This document shows, in pieces, positions 1 through 7,538 of a DNA stretch of 64,000 bases. The notes under the pieces are model-generated. The model ran no database searches. It saw only the letters and a list, made by a program, of their open reading frames with translations, and was not told the DNA's origin. The translations under genes were made by a program, and so were the position numbers. Source of the stretch: Planococcus circulans (lineage in GTDB: Bacteria; Bacillota; Bacilli; Bacillales_A; Planococcaceae); assembly GCF_020023385.1 (NCBI RefSeq), contig NZ_JAIQCL010000003.1, forward strand, positions 246,972-310,971, read 5' to 3'. The first letter of the stretch is position 1; each line of letters opens with the position of its first letter.

Positions 1-19
1 AACTTTGTCTACAGTCTGG

Positions 20-45
20 GCGGATTGCATATTAATGCAATCCGC
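20..45. terminator. perfect hairpin at left edge
   Basis: Two 11-base arms (20-30 and 35-45) pair perfectly around a 4-base loop, downstream of the minus-strand hxlR gene. Neither side has a long T-run; on the plus strand TTTGCTCT follows. It may be a bidirectional terminator between hxlR and a plus-strand gene lying outside the window. Confidence 0.4.
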
Positions 46-64
46 TTTGCTCTATTCATAAGTA

Positions 65-418
65 TTAGCTGCTTTCGACTTTCGTATCCAAATTATGCTC
101 CATATAATCCTTGCCCCATTCGTACATCGAGTCAAGAATCGGAATTAGGGTTCTTCCTTGGTCAGTCAGGGAATATTCCACTTTCGGGGGAACGACCGGA
201 TAGATCTCCCGGTGCACAATCAAATGTTCTTCGAGCTCGCGCAATTGAGTGACAAGCATGCGCTGGGTGATGCCCGGCATCAGGTTCTTCAGTTCGCCGA
301 ACCGTTTTGTTCCTTCTTTGCCTAAATGCCACAGGATCAGCATCTTCCACTTTCCGCCGATGATCGAAAGGGTCAGTTCCTTTTCACAGTTAAAGCTTTT
401 TTCTCCCAAGTTGGGCAT
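65..418 (-). CDS. hxlR: HxlR-family transcriptional regulator
   Basis: 117-residue winged-helix regulator of the HxlR/DUF24 family. The core with [17 protein letters not shown] near the N-terminus and the VEYSLTDQG wing matches my memory of Bacillus subtilis HxlR, the formaldehyde-responsive activator of hxlAB. The start at 418 (MPNLGEK) is preferred to a longer frame from 451 because AGGAAGGAAGAG lies just upstream. The gene overlaps the end of the HAD phosphatase gene by 29 bases, so the two are probably translated together. The hxlAB genes lie 1.7 kb away in the same orientation instead of divergent from hxlR as in B. subtilis. Orthology is inferred from the sequence core and the locus. 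Confidence 0.82.
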   Translation of the reverse strand: MPNLGEKSFNCEKELTLSIIGGKWKMLILWHLGKEGTKRFGELKNLMPGITQRMLVTQLRELEEHLIVHREIYPVVPPKVEYSLTDQGRTLIPILDSMYEWGKDYMEHNLDTKVESS

Positions 419-1250
419 GTTCTTCTCTTCCTTCCTGAGTTGCAGCGACATTTGCCGGATCTAAAATAAACTTATCGATGGCATGAAGCACCCCTTCGTC
501 GTTGTTTGTGAGAGAGGTGTAATCAGCTAGTTCCTTCACTTCCTGTACTGCATTTCCCATAGCGATGCCGAAACCGGCGGCCTTCAAAAGTTCGGAGTCG
601 TTGTGGTTATCGCCGATGCCGATGATTTCTGACCGATCGATCCCAAGCTCGTTGGCCAGAAACAAAAGGGCGCTTCCTTTATTGGCTTCGGGATGGGTCA
701 CTTCCAGGTAAGTTCTTTTTGATTTGGCGATATAGGCGGACTCTCCGAATAACACCTGCAATTCCTGTTGCAGGGGAGCCAAAACGTCCGGCTCGTCGAT
801 AAAGAGCAATTTCGTAAATCCTTTTTTAGCCAGTCCGATCAGGTCCGGTTCTACAGTATACGGAACTTGAACAGCTTCAGCATAGGCAATCAGCTTATCC
901 GTTTTTGCATCACCGTATAGAATGTCGTCCTGGTAGACTTGCAGGTGGATGTTTTTTTCACGGGCGATCATAATCAGTTTTTCTGCAATGTCAGGAGAGA
1001 CCGGGCGTTCATACAATGCCTCCGCTTCGCCTGCGACTCTGATCATGGCGCCTTGATAGGTGATCAGCGGTGCATGGATCCCCAACTGCTCAGCGATCAG
1101 TTTTGCGGATGAAAACATTCTTCCCGTCGCAATCGTTACCACGGTTCCCATACGGATCGCTTTTTGGATGGCTGTCGCGGTATCGGGTGAAATGGTCAGC
1201 TCATCAGTGAGCAGTGTGCCGTCAAGATCAATCGCAATCATTTTATACAT
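390..1250 (-). CDS. Cof-type HAD-superfamily phosphatase
   Basis: 286-residue haloacid dehalogenase hydrolase of the Cof/IIB type, usually acting on sugar phosphates or phosphorylated metabolites in the cytoplasm. Motif I is DLDGTLL with the nucleophile Asp near residue 8. ATGR follows near residue 42, and motif III/IV is [10 protein letters not shown] near residue 218. The C2 cap lies between them. The ATG at 1250 has AGGAGAG eight bases upstream. It follows the cyclase gene by 44 bases and overlaps hxlR at its 3' end, so cyclase, phosphatase and hxlR look like one transcript. The substrate cannot be read from the sequence; a hexulose or other sugar phosphate would fit the neighbourhood. Confidence 0.88.
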   Translation of the reverse strand: MYKMIAIDLDGTLLTDELTISPDTATAIQKAIRMGTVVTIATGRMFSSAKLIAEQLGIHAPLITYQGAMIRVAGEAEALYERPVSPDIAEKLIMIAREKNIHLQVYQDDILYGDAKTDKLIAYAEAVQVPYTVEPDLIGLAKKGFTKLLFIDEPDVLAPLQQELQVLFGESAYIAKSKRTYLEVTHPEANKGSALLFLANELGIDRSEIIGIGDNHNDSELLKAAGFGIAMGNAVQEVKELADYTSLTNNDEGVLHAIDKFILDPANVAATQEGREEHAQLGRKKL

Positions 1251-1294
1251 AGGCTCTCTCCTTGAAATTTTTAGTTATCCCTCTTTTTGAAGCG

Positions 1295-1915
1295 TTAAAA
1301 ATTCAGTTCGTCGAACAGCAGAACCCTGGCAGGCGCAGCATCTGTCCCTATCAATTTTAATGGCGCTGCCACCATGAAATAATCGCCTTGCTGAACTTCT
1401 TTCAAACGCAACCCTTCTACGATGATGATCTCACCGGCAAACAAGGCTTTATGCGTCGGGTGGTTTTCCTGGCTTCTTTCGATGCCGAGCGCGTCTGTCC
1501 CCACTCCTCGAATCCCCAGCTCTGCCAGATAGTTTGCACCGTCTTCCGTAAGGTAAACAAAATCGAAATTGAACTCTTCGTCAAATGAGTTTTTTGTCTT
1601 CAATAAAATAAAGTCGTCTTTTTGAATGTGGAATCGTTTCAGATCCGCTTTTGAAATTCCGTTTTCCACACCCGTCAAATCCAATACTTGGCAGGCACCC
1701 ACGAGCTTGTCCAAAGAGATCGACTCGAATGTTTCTCCATCCATGAGCATATGGCGGGGAGCGTCGATATGGGTCCCGGTATGGACGTTCATCTCCAATT
1801 GCGTTTCAGTGACTTCGCCGGTTGTCTTCGGATTCATTTTCGGCTGCTTTTCCGGTTTGTCCTTATAGACAGCCATGCCTTCAAAAATTGCCCCTGTTAC
1901 GTCATACATTTTCAT
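1295..1915 (-). CDS. cyclase family protein (KynB-like metal hydrolase)
   Basis: 206-residue protein of the cyclase/kynurenine formamidase family (PF04199 type). The diagnostic metal-binding motif HTGTHIDAPRH is near residue 45 and a second conserved block, GVGTDALGIE, lies around residue 140. The family includes arylformamidases, isatin hydrolases and polyketide cyclases. No kyn genes are nearby, so kynurenine formamidase activity is not supported; hydrolysis of a formylated amide or lactone would suit the formaldehyde-linked context but is a guess. A frame extends upstream to 2017, but GGAAGGG sits eight bases before the ATG at 1915. A terminator separates it from hxlAB. Confidence 0.8.
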   Translation of the reverse strand: MKMYDVTGAIFEGMAVYKDKPEKQPKMNPKTTGEVTETQLEMNVHTGTHIDAPRHMLMDGETFESISLDKLVGACQVLDLTGVENGISKADLKRFHIQKDDFILLKTKNSFDEEFNFDFVYLTEDGANYLAELGIRGVGTDALGIERSQENHPTHKALFAGEIIIVEGLRLKEVQQGDYFMVAAPLKLIGTDAAPARVLLFDELNF

Positions 1916-2051
1916 CTCATCAACCCTTCCGTTGCTGCGGAGTTTGTTGTATGTCCAGCTTGGCATGTTATTTATCCGGCTGTCCAGTGAGAACGCTTGA
2001 ATACAAGGGCTATCCATAGCAGCGCAAGTTCTTCATTCGGGATGAACGATT

Positions 2052-2092
2052 AAAATAAGCCTGAACCTGATCACTTCAGGCTCAGGCTTATT
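2052..2092 (-). terminator. terminator of hxlAB
   Basis: Arms around AATAAGCCTGA and TCAGGCTTATT form a stem of about 17 pairs with a short loop. On the minus strand the stem is followed by TTATTTTAAT. It lies six bases after the hxlB stop and separates hxlAB from the cyclase-HAD-hxlR unit. Confidence 0.75.
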
Positions 2093-2097
2093 GGGTT

Positions 2098-2652
2098 TCA
2101 CTCTAGATTGGCGTGTCTGCCGTACATCGTGTCGGAGTTCAGCCCTTTTTTATCCATGAATCTCAAGATCACGGCATCGTAGAAAAGCAGAAGCGATTGC
2201 TCGAACAGGGAGCCCATCGGTTGAATGGACTTGCCGCTCGAGCTGTCTGCTTTCGCTTGGGCAGAAATCTCAATTGTGATGTCTGCAAGGCTGCCGATCG
2301 TAGAATCTGGATTTGTCGTGATGGCCACGACCGTCGCACCGATGGCTTTCGCTTTTTGGGTCATCGCTGCCAGGCTTTGGGTTTCGCCGGAACCGGAGCC
2401 GACAATGAAGAGATCATCCGTTTCCAAATTCGGGGTCACCGTTTCTCCTACAACATATGCATCCAATCCCACATGCATCATGCGCATAACGAACGCTTTC
2501 GCCATAAAGCCGGAGCGGCCGCCGCCTGCCACAAAAACTTTTTTGGCCTGCAGGATGCCGGTCACCAGTTTTTCGGCTTGTTCCTCATCAATGCTTGTGA
2601 GGGTCTGTTTCAGTTCGGCCAATATTTCATCGGCAAAGCCTGTGGTGTTCAT
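2098..2652 (-). CDS. hxlB: 6-phospho-3-hexuloisomerase
   Basis: 184-residue SIS-domain isomerase that converts D-arabino-3-hexulose 6-phosphate to fructose 6-phosphate, the second ribulose monophosphate step. Visible signatures are AGGGRSGFMAKAF near residue 42, the phosphosugar-binding GSGSGET near residue 86, and the family ending with SDTMYGRHANLE. Length is typical. It starts one base after the hxlA stop, so translation is coupled. Together with HxlA it removes formaldehyde while making fructose 6-phosphate; in heterotrophic Bacillales this is a detoxification pathway. Confidence 0.95.
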   Translation of the reverse strand: MNTTGFADEILAELKQTLTSIDEEQAEKLVTGILQAKKVFVAGGGRSGFMAKAFVMRMMHVGLDAYVVGETVTPNLETDDLFIVGSGSGETQSLAAMTQKAKAIGATVVAITTNPDSTIGSLADITIEISAQAKADSSSGKSIQPMGSLFEQSLLLFYDAVILRFMDKKGLNSDTMYGRHANLE

Positions 2653-2653
2653 G

Positions 2654-3295
2654 TTACGCTGTCACGCTTTCTTTGATCAGCTCTTGGATCTTCGCAGCTT
2701 CTGCGCCTTTGTCTTCTTTGCTTGTGATGCCGCCGCCGACGATGATCAAGTCAGGTTGTGCTTTGATCACTTCGGGCAATGTCTCCAATTTGATGCCGCC
2801 TGCAATAGCTGTGCGCGCATTTTTTACGACGCTTTTGATGGTGCGCAAGTCTTCGAACGAATCTTTGCCTTCTGCCTGCAGATCGTAGCCGGTATGGACG
2901 CAGATGTAATCAGCTCCAAGAAGGTCGAGTTCTGCCGCACGTGTTTTGATGTCTTTGACTGCAATCATATCAACCAGGATTTTCTTGCCTTGTTTTTTGG
3001 CTTCTTCAACTGCGCCTTTGATCGATGAATCTTCTGCCTGCGCCAGGATTGTGACGATGTCAGCCCCTGCAGCAACTGCATTGGATACTTCATAAGCAGC
3101 AGCGTCCATGATTTTTACGTCTGCCAGCACTTCCAGGTTCGGGAATGCGGCTTTCATTTCTGAAACGGCTTTCAAGCCTTCCTTGTTGATGACTGGAGTG
3201 CCGATTTCAACGATATCGATAAATGCCTCTACTTCTTTAACCAGTTCGATTGCTTGTGGAATGTCTACTAAATCTAAAGCCAATTGTAATTTCAT
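2654..3295 (-). CDS. hxlA: 3-hexulose-6-phosphate synthase
   Basis: 213-residue (beta/alpha)8 enzyme of the OMPDC suprafamily. It condenses formaldehyde with ribulose 5-phosphate to give hexulose 6-phosphate. Visible signatures are LALDLVD at the N-terminus, the DVKIMDAA catalytic segment near residue 60, and the phosphate-binding IVGGGITSKED near the C-terminus. A GAGGAG site lies 11 bases before the ATG, slightly long spacing. A promoter with TTGGTC and TATACT about 100 bases upstream fits this gene. First gene of the hxlAB operon. Confidence 0.95.
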   Translation of the reverse strand: MKLQLALDLVDIPQAIELVKEVEAFIDIVEIGTPVINKEGLKAVSEMKAAFPNLEVLADVKIMDAAAYEVSNAVAAGADIVTILAQAEDSSIKGAVEEAKKQGKKILVDMIAVKDIKTRAAELDLLGADYICVHTGYDLQAEGKDSFEDLRTIKSVVKNARTAIAGGIKLETLPEVIKAQPDLIIVGGGITSKEDKGAEAAKIQELIKESVTA

Positions 3296-3397
3296 CTATG
3301 GGTATTCTCCTCGGATTCTTATTTTTGGGTCAGGCTCAGTGTAAGCCCTGCCGTCAATCGTGTGAAGTACGCACTTTAATCGCACATACTGACAAAA

Positions 3398-3426
3398 AGT
3401 ATACTGTCGTCATTGAAATAGACCAA
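3398..3426 (-). promoter_or_regulatory. hxlA promoter with overlapping inverted repeat
   Basis: On the minus strand, TTGGTC (3421-3426) and TATACT (3398-3403) are 17 bases apart. An ATACT/AGTAT inverted repeat (3386-3402) overlaps the -10 element and the start region; HxlR/DUF24 regulators often bind such repeats. Binding by HxlR is an inference. Confidence 0.5.
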
Positions 3427-3480
3427 AGGCAAGGAGAATTACAAGTTGGAATCATTTAAAAGAGTATTCGGACATTTCGT

Positions 3481-3509
3481 TTGAAACTGAGGGAATTTTC
3501 CCTTATGAT
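3481..3509 (+). promoter_or_regulatory. sigma-A promoter for FMN reductase gene
   Basis: TTGAAA (3481-3486) and TATGAT (3504-3509) with a 17-base spacer, 69 bases before the ATG at 3578. It fires away from the hxlA promoter. Confidence 0.6.
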
Positions 3510-3577
3510 GAAAGGGCATCAAGGAGTGAAAGTTCATAGAGCTAAGAATTGATCACAAATTGAGGAGGCAGTTATTC

Positions 3578-4141
3578 ATGACAAAGATTGGAATTATCAC
3601 AGGAAGCACCCGTCCCGGACGCAATAGCATACAGGTTGCGGAATGGGTTAAAGCCGTAGCGGACAAGCGCGGAGATGCGGAATATGAAATTGTGGATCTG
3701 AAGGATTATAATTTGCCGATGTACGCGGAACCGGTTTCGGCAGCTTATAGCCAGGATTACCAAACCCCGGAAGCGATTCCGTGGGCTCAGAAAGTAGCGG
3801 AGCTCGACGGCTATGTCTTCATTTGTCCGGAGTACAATCGCGGGGTGACGTCGGCGCTGAAGAATGCCATCGATTATCTGTACGTGGAATGGAACAATAA
3901 AGCGGCAGGCATTGTCAGCTATGGTTCTTCCGGCGGCGTGCGCGCGGCAGAAGCTCTGCGCATCATTATGGCCGAACTGCAGGTGGCCACTGTTAGAGCT
4001 CACCCCGCCATGTCCTTGTTTACAGATTTTGAAAATATGAATGAGTTCAAGCCGGCGGATGTCCATGAAGGATCGGTCACAACATTGCTCGATCAGGTCA
4101 ATGCCTGGACCAATGCATTCGAGCCGCTTCGGAATAAATAA
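3578..4141 (+). CDS. NADPH-dependent FMN reductase
   Basis: 187-residue flavodoxin-fold reductase of the NADPH-dependent FMN reductase family, which reduces FMN, quinones, azo dyes or chromate in the cytoplasm. GSTRPGR near residue 9 is the FMN phosphate loop, PEYNRG near residue 85 and the SYGSSGGVRA block near residue 120 are family hallmarks. The start is the ATG after GAGGAGG (3562-3568); an in-frame ATG at 3560 falls inside that ribosome site and is rejected. It has its own promoter and terminator. A paralogue of very similar sequence lies at 5808-6413 in the MhqR cluster; this copy has no MhqR-type operator. Confidence 0.92.
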   Translation: MTKIGIITGSTRPGRNSIQVAEWVKAVADKRGDAEYEIVDLKDYNLPMYAEPVSAAYSQDYQTPEAIPWAQKVAELDGYVFICPEYNRGVTSALKNAIDYLYVEWNNKAAGIVSYGSSGGVRAAEALRIIMAELQVATVRAHPAMSLFTDFENMNEFKPADVHEGSVTTLLDQVNAWTNAFEPLRNK

Positions 4142-4169
4142 GAAAATAACCTGTATCATAGGTAACGAA

Positions 4170-4198
4170 GAGCGGTCCGGATTTTCGGGCTGCTTTTT
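4170..4198 (+). terminator. terminator after FMN reductase
   Basis: A nine-pair stem including G-U pairs (AGCGGTCCG with CGGGCTGCT) is followed by TTTTT, 30 bases after the stop. Confidence 0.7.
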
Positions 4199-4229
4199 AC
4201 TTGCTTAAAAGTTAATCCAACTCAAACAG

Positions 4230-4258
4230 TTGACTCCCGGAAATACCCATGTTATGAT
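4230..4258 (+). promoter_or_regulatory. sigma-A promoter of mhqR
   Basis: TTGACT (4230-4235) and TATGAT (4253-4258) with a 17-base spacer. The predicted start site falls inside the MhqR-type operator that begins at 4259, a layout expected for autorepression. Confidence 0.75.
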
Positions 4259-4276
4259 TATCTCGAATTAAAGATA
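4259..4276 (+). promoter_or_regulatory. MhqR-type operator (autoregulatory)
   Basis: TATCTCGAATTAAAGATA differs at two positions from the perfect palindrome TATCTCGAATTCGAGATA that I recall as the B. subtilis MhqR box. It sits directly after the -10 element. A further half-site (AATTCAAGATA) follows at about 4281. Confidence 0.75.
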
Positions 4277-4306
4277 AATTAATTCAAGATAAATGAGGTG
4301 AATCGA

Positions 4307-4741
4307 ATGGCTATGCCAAATCTCAACTTGAAAGCATTGACTGTATTGGTTCGAGCAACTGACGCTCTCCATGAATTGATTAAAACGGATGTTGCGCAGT
4401 ACGGATTGAATCCGACCGAGTTTTCGGTATTGGAATTGCTGTACCATCGGGGACAACAGCCGATTCAGCTGATCGGCAAAAAAGTCTTGATTGCCAGCAG
4501 CAGCATCACTTACGTCGTTGATAAGTTGGAAACGAAAAACTACGTCATCCGCAAGGCATGTCCGGAAGATCGGCGTGTAACCTTCGCAGAACTGACTGAT
4601 AGCGGACAGCAATTGATGGATGAGATTTTTCCGAAGCATGAACAAGTGATCAATCAGGCGTTTCAGGGAATGGAACAGTCGGAAATGGAAGAAATGATCA
4701 GAACCGTCAAGAAAATCGGCTATCAATCACAAGACATTTAA
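4307..4741 (+). CDS. mhqR: MarR-family repressor, MhqR-like
   Basis: 144-residue winged-helix MarR protein. The recognition region lies around LIGKKVLIASSSITYVVDKLETKNYVIR (residues 55-83) and is followed by the wing with PEDRRVTFAELTD. Gene order (regulator, ring-cleaving dioxygenase, FMN reductase) and two matching operators support an MhqR orthologue, the repressor of methylhydroquinone- and catechol-inducible genes. A GTG start at 4298 is possible, but GAGGTG (4295-4300) is placed correctly for the ATG at 4307. Autoregulation is likely from the operator at 4259. Confidence 0.88.
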   Translation: MAMPNLNLKALTVLVRATDALHELIKTDVAQYGLNPTEFSVLELLYHRGQQPIQLIGKKVLIASSSITYVVDKLETKNYVIRKACPEDRRVTFAELTDSGQQLMDEIFPKHEQVINQAFQGMEQSEMEEMIRTVKKIGYQSQDI

Positions 4742-4756
4742 CTTTTTTTAATCCTA

Positions 4757-4774
4757 TATCTCGGAATCGAGATA
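4757..4774 (+). promoter_or_regulatory. MhqR-type operator before dioxygenase gene
   Basis: TATCTCGGAATCGAGATA has perfect seven-base arms around a four-base centre and the same spacing as the site before mhqR. It lies 35 bases before the dioxygenase start, so the two-gene unit probably has its own MhqR-controlled promoter. I cannot define the -35/-10 confidently. Confidence 0.8.
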
Positions 4775-4808
4775 ATAATTATACACTACTATTTGAGGAG
4801 AGATACTG

Positions 4809-5792
4809 ATGAATGAATTAAGAGGAATGCACCACGTAACAGCCATTACCAGCAGCGCTGAAAAAAACTATGAATTTTTCACTTATGTACTGGGCATGCG
4901 CTTGGTCAAGAAAACCGTGAACCAGGACGACATCCAGACCTATCACCTATTCTTCGCCGATGACAAAGGTTCGGCCGGAACCGATATGACCTTCTTCGAT
5001 TTCCCGAACATCCCGAAAGGCACCCACGGAACCAACGAAATCTACAAAACGGCGTTCCGTGTACCGACAGACGATGCACTTGCTTACTGGGTCAAGCGTT
5101 TCGATAAATACGACGTGAAGCATAAAGGCATTCAGGATGTATTCGGCAAGAAAACCCTCTCGTTCGTCGATTTCGATGACCAGCAGTACATGCTGGTATC
5201 GGACGAAAACAACGAAGGCGTAGCATCGGGTACGCCATGGCAGAACGGACCGGTTCCATTGGAGTTCGCCATTACCGGGCTTGGTCCGATCCATATCCGT
5301 ATCGCGGAATTCGATTATTTTAAGGAAGTATTGGAAAAAGCCATGCTGATGCGCCAAGTCGCAAAAGAAGGTTCATTCTATTTATTCGAAGTAGGCGAAG
5401 GCGGCAACGGCGCGCAGGTGATCGTCGAGCACAATAAATTGCTGCCAGAGGGACGCCAAGGCTTCGGAACGGTTCACCATGCAGCCTTCCGTGTAGCGGA
5501 TACCAGCGTATTGCAGGAATGGATCGACCGCATGCAAAATCTTGGCTTCAATACATCCGGCTATGTCGACCGTTTCTTCTTCGAGTCGCTGTATGTGCGT
5601 GTCGCACAAGGCATCCTGTTCGAATGGGCAACAGACGGACCGGGCTTCATGGGCGATGAGCCTTACGAAACTTTAGGAGAGAACTTATCCTTGCCGCCAT
5701 TCCTCGAGCCGAAACGCGACCAGATTGAAAAACTGGTACGCCCGATCGACACCGTACGCAGCACGCGCACCATCGAAAAAGAATATCTGTAA
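4809..5792 (+). CDS. mhqO: ring-cleaving dioxygenase, MhqO/MhqA family
   Basis: 327-residue two-domain glyoxalase/bleomycin-fold extradiol dioxygenase. The first module starts with GMHHVTAITS (metal-ligand His near residue 8), the second with LGPIHIRI near residue 158 and TVHHAAFRV near residue 222. A conserved SLYVRVAQGILFEWATD segment near residue 258 supplies a Glu ligand. In Bacillus these proteins detoxify hydroquinones and catechols and are repressed by MhqR. GAGGAG sits nine bases before the ATG. The FMN reductase gene follows 15 bases after the stop, so both are co-transcribed from the operator at 4757. Confidence 0.93.
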   Translation: MNELRGMHHVTAITSSAEKNYEFFTYVLGMRLVKKTVNQDDIQTYHLFFADDKGSAGTDMTFFDFPNIPKGTHGTNEIYKTAFRVPTDDALAYWVKRFDKYDVKHKGIQDVFGKKTLSFVDFDDQQYMLVSDENNEGVASGTPWQNGPVPLEFAITGLGPIHIRIAEFDYFKEVLEKAMLMRQVAKEGSFYLFEVGEGGNGAQVIVEHNKLLPEGRQGFGTVHHAAFRVADTSVLQEWIDRMQNLGFNTSGYVDRFFFESLYVRVAQGILFEWATDGPGFMGDEPYETLGENLSLPPFLEPKRDQIEKLVRPIDTVRSTRTIEKEYL

Positions 5793-5807
5793 ATAGGGGG
5801 AAATTAG

Positions 5808-6413
5808 ATGAGTATTTTCAGTAGATTATTTGGAACATCGCAAGAAAACCAACCGGAGGAGGAAACAACAATGACAAAATTGAACATCGGCATCATCTTA
5901 GGATCAACACGTGAAGGACGCTTAAGCCCGCAGGTAGGAAACTGGGTAAAAGAATTGGCAGACAAACGCGGAGACGCGAACTATACGATCATCGACATCG
6001 CAGATTATAAATTGCCGTTATTAGGCGAAAATGGCGGAGATGCATCAGGTGCAGGCGCTTGGTCAGAAGCAGTCGCAGCTCAAGACGGATTTGTCTTCAT
6101 CGCACAGGAATACAACCACTCGATCACCGGCTCATTGAAAAACGCACTCGATTACCTGCGTGTGGAATGGAACAACAAAGCGGCAGGCATCGTATCCTAC
6201 GGTTCAGTCGGCGGAGCGCGCGCGGCAGAACATTTGCGCGGCATCCTGGGCGAATTATCTGTAGCGGATGTACGTGTCCACCCGGCACTATCCCTGTTCA
6301 CAGACTTCGAAAACGGTGCGGAATTGAAAGCAGCGCCAGTCCAAGCAGATTCCGTCAACCAAATGCTGGACCAGGTCATCCCGTGGTCAACAGCATTGAA
6401 AACAATCCGTTAA
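5808..6413 (+). CDS. NADPH-dependent FMN reductase (MhqR regulon)
   Basis: Flavodoxin-fold reductase, 201 residues from the ATG at 5808, or 180 from the ATG at 5871. It shares GSTREGR, QEYNHS and SYGSVGGARAAEH with the paralogue at 3578. Both starts have good ribosome sites (GGGGG before 5808, GGAGGAGG before 5871). The extra 21 residues (MSIFSRLFGTSQ...) are polar and absent from the paralogue, so two protein forms or a coupled second start are possible. It probably reduces quinones to hydroquinones or supplies reduced flavin beside the ring-cleaving dioxygenase. Confidence 0.9.
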   Translation: MSIFSRLFGTSQENQPEEETTMTKLNIGIILGSTREGRLSPQVGNWVKELADKRGDANYTIIDIADYKLPLLGENGGDASGAGAWSEAVAAQDGFVFIAQEYNHSITGSLKNALDYLRVEWNNKAAGIVSYGSVGGARAAEHLRGILGELSVADVRVHPALSLFTDFENGAELKAAPVQADSVNQMLDQVIPWSTALKTIR

Positions 6414-6429
6414 TCCAAATTTCAACCCC

Positions 6430-6474
6430 AATAACAGAATGTGCAGGTAAGCTCGCACATTCTGTTATTTTTTT
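6430..6474 (+). terminator. terminator of mhqO operon
   Basis: Perfect 15-pair stem (6430-6444 with 6455-6469) and ten-base loop, followed by a T-run. Confidence 0.9.
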
Positions 6475-6563
6475 GGCTACAATGGAGAAGTAGAGGGAAT
6501 GGATAAGGTAATTAAGCTATAACAAGTAGGACTAATGATTTGTTTTAGCCGATATTCCGCAAA

Positions 6564-6670
6564 ACAGCTCCGCTTTCCAGCGGGCTCCCGCCCAATCCTC
6601 CTCGTCCGCTGCGCTCCCTGCGGTGTATCGGTCGAATCGCTAAGCCGCAGGAGTCTTCGCTATTTTGCTC
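6564..6670. repeat. probable decayed dispersed intergenic repeat
   Basis: This stretch lies in a 375-base gap without genes. It contains CGCTTTCCAGCGGGC, CCTCCTCGTCCGCTGCGCTCC and CCGCAGGAGTCTTCGC. I recognise this order from a dispersed GC-rich intergenic repeat common in Bacillales genomes, usually flanking genes with no coding role. The copy is imperfect and its borders are approximate. The rest of 6475-6849 shows nothing else. Confidence 0.5.
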
Positions 6671-6849
6671 CATATCTTTGAGAGTTCTCCAGCGCCGGTC
6701 CGGCTTAGGAGCAGGCGAACGCCGAATGGAGCAATAAGATAAGTTGGTCTACTCGCCTTTCTTGCAGGAGCTGTGCCAATGCGACCGAAGCGAATAGTGA
6801 AAGTTAGTTTTAAATACAACAAATTCTATCAGTAAAGGGGAAGGTATAG

Positions 6850-7455
6850 GTGATTTCAATTGATCCGGAAAAAAACAAGGAACGGGACAACTATAAGCTG
6901 CTGATCGGCTCGGTCATCCCGCGTCCCATCGCGTTCGTCACGACACAGTCGGAGTCGGGAGTCCTCAACGGAGCGCCGTTCAGCTATTTTAATATCGTCT
7001 CTTCCAACCCGCCGATGGTTTCTTTATCGATTCAGCGGCCGACGGGGGAGCGGAAGGATACGGCACGCAACATTTACGGCAACGGTGAATTTGTGGTGCA
7101 TATCGTGGACCGTGACAACGTCGGGAAAATCAATGAGACTGCAGCTTCCTTGCCGCCTTCTGAAAGTGAAGTGGACATGGCAGGGTTAACGCAGGTGCCG
7201 AGTGAGGTGATTTCGGTTCCGGGTGTCAAAGAATCGAAGATCCGCATGGAATGCCAGTTGGTGGAGTCCGTTCCACTGGGCGGCGACGGTCCCGGCAGCG
7301 ATTTGTTCATCGGGAAGATTGTCCGGTTCCATCTAGATGAAGCTATTTACGAAAACGGCCGCATCGACCCGAGAGGACTGGACGCAATCAGCCGGCTCGC
7401 AGGGACAAACTATGCTGCCATTGGGGAGATCTTTTCAATGGAACGGCCGAAATAG
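6850..7455 (+). CDS. flavin reductase-like protein (split-barrel)
   Basis: 201-residue flavin reductase-like FMN-binding split-barrel protein. Supporting segments are IGSVIPRPIAFVTTQ near residue 20 and the NGAPFSYFNIVSSNPP loop near residue 40 that contacts FMN in this family. Members use NAD(P)H to reduce flavin for partner oxygenases or act alone. The start is a GTG preceded by GGGGAAGG. It is a single gene after the quinone-stress operon and ends at a shared bidirectional terminator. The partner is unknown. Confidence 0.87.
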   Translation: MISIDPEKNKERDNYKLLIGSVIPRPIAFVTTQSESGVLNGAPFSYFNIVSSNPPMVSLSIQRPTGERKDTARNIYGNGEFVVHIVDRDNVGKINETAASLPPSESEVDMAGLTQVPSEVISVPGVKESKIRMECQLVESVPLGGDGPGSDLFIGKIVRFHLDEAIYENGRIDPRGLDAISRLAGTNYAAIGEIFSMERPK

Positions 7456-7465
7456 AGAAACAGGC

Positions 7466-7513
7466 AAAAAGAAGGAAAGGCGCTTTCTGACAAGCGCCTT
7501 TCCTTCTTTTTTT
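7466..7513. terminator. bidirectional terminator
   Basis: A 19-pair stem with A-run on the left and T-run on the right (AAAAAGAAGGAAAGGCGCT and its complement), between two convergent genes. Confidence 0.92.
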
Positions 7514-7538
7514 AATCTGTTTATTTGCAGAAAACTAT

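Noticed and set aside
1295-1915. Kynurenine formamidase (kynB) assignment
   Set aside because: The motif defines the wider cyclase family, and no tryptophan-degradation gene is nearby.
6475-6849. Small protein frames in the GC-rich gap
   Set aside because: They fall inside the probable dispersed repeat, lack ribosome sites and have repeat-driven composition.
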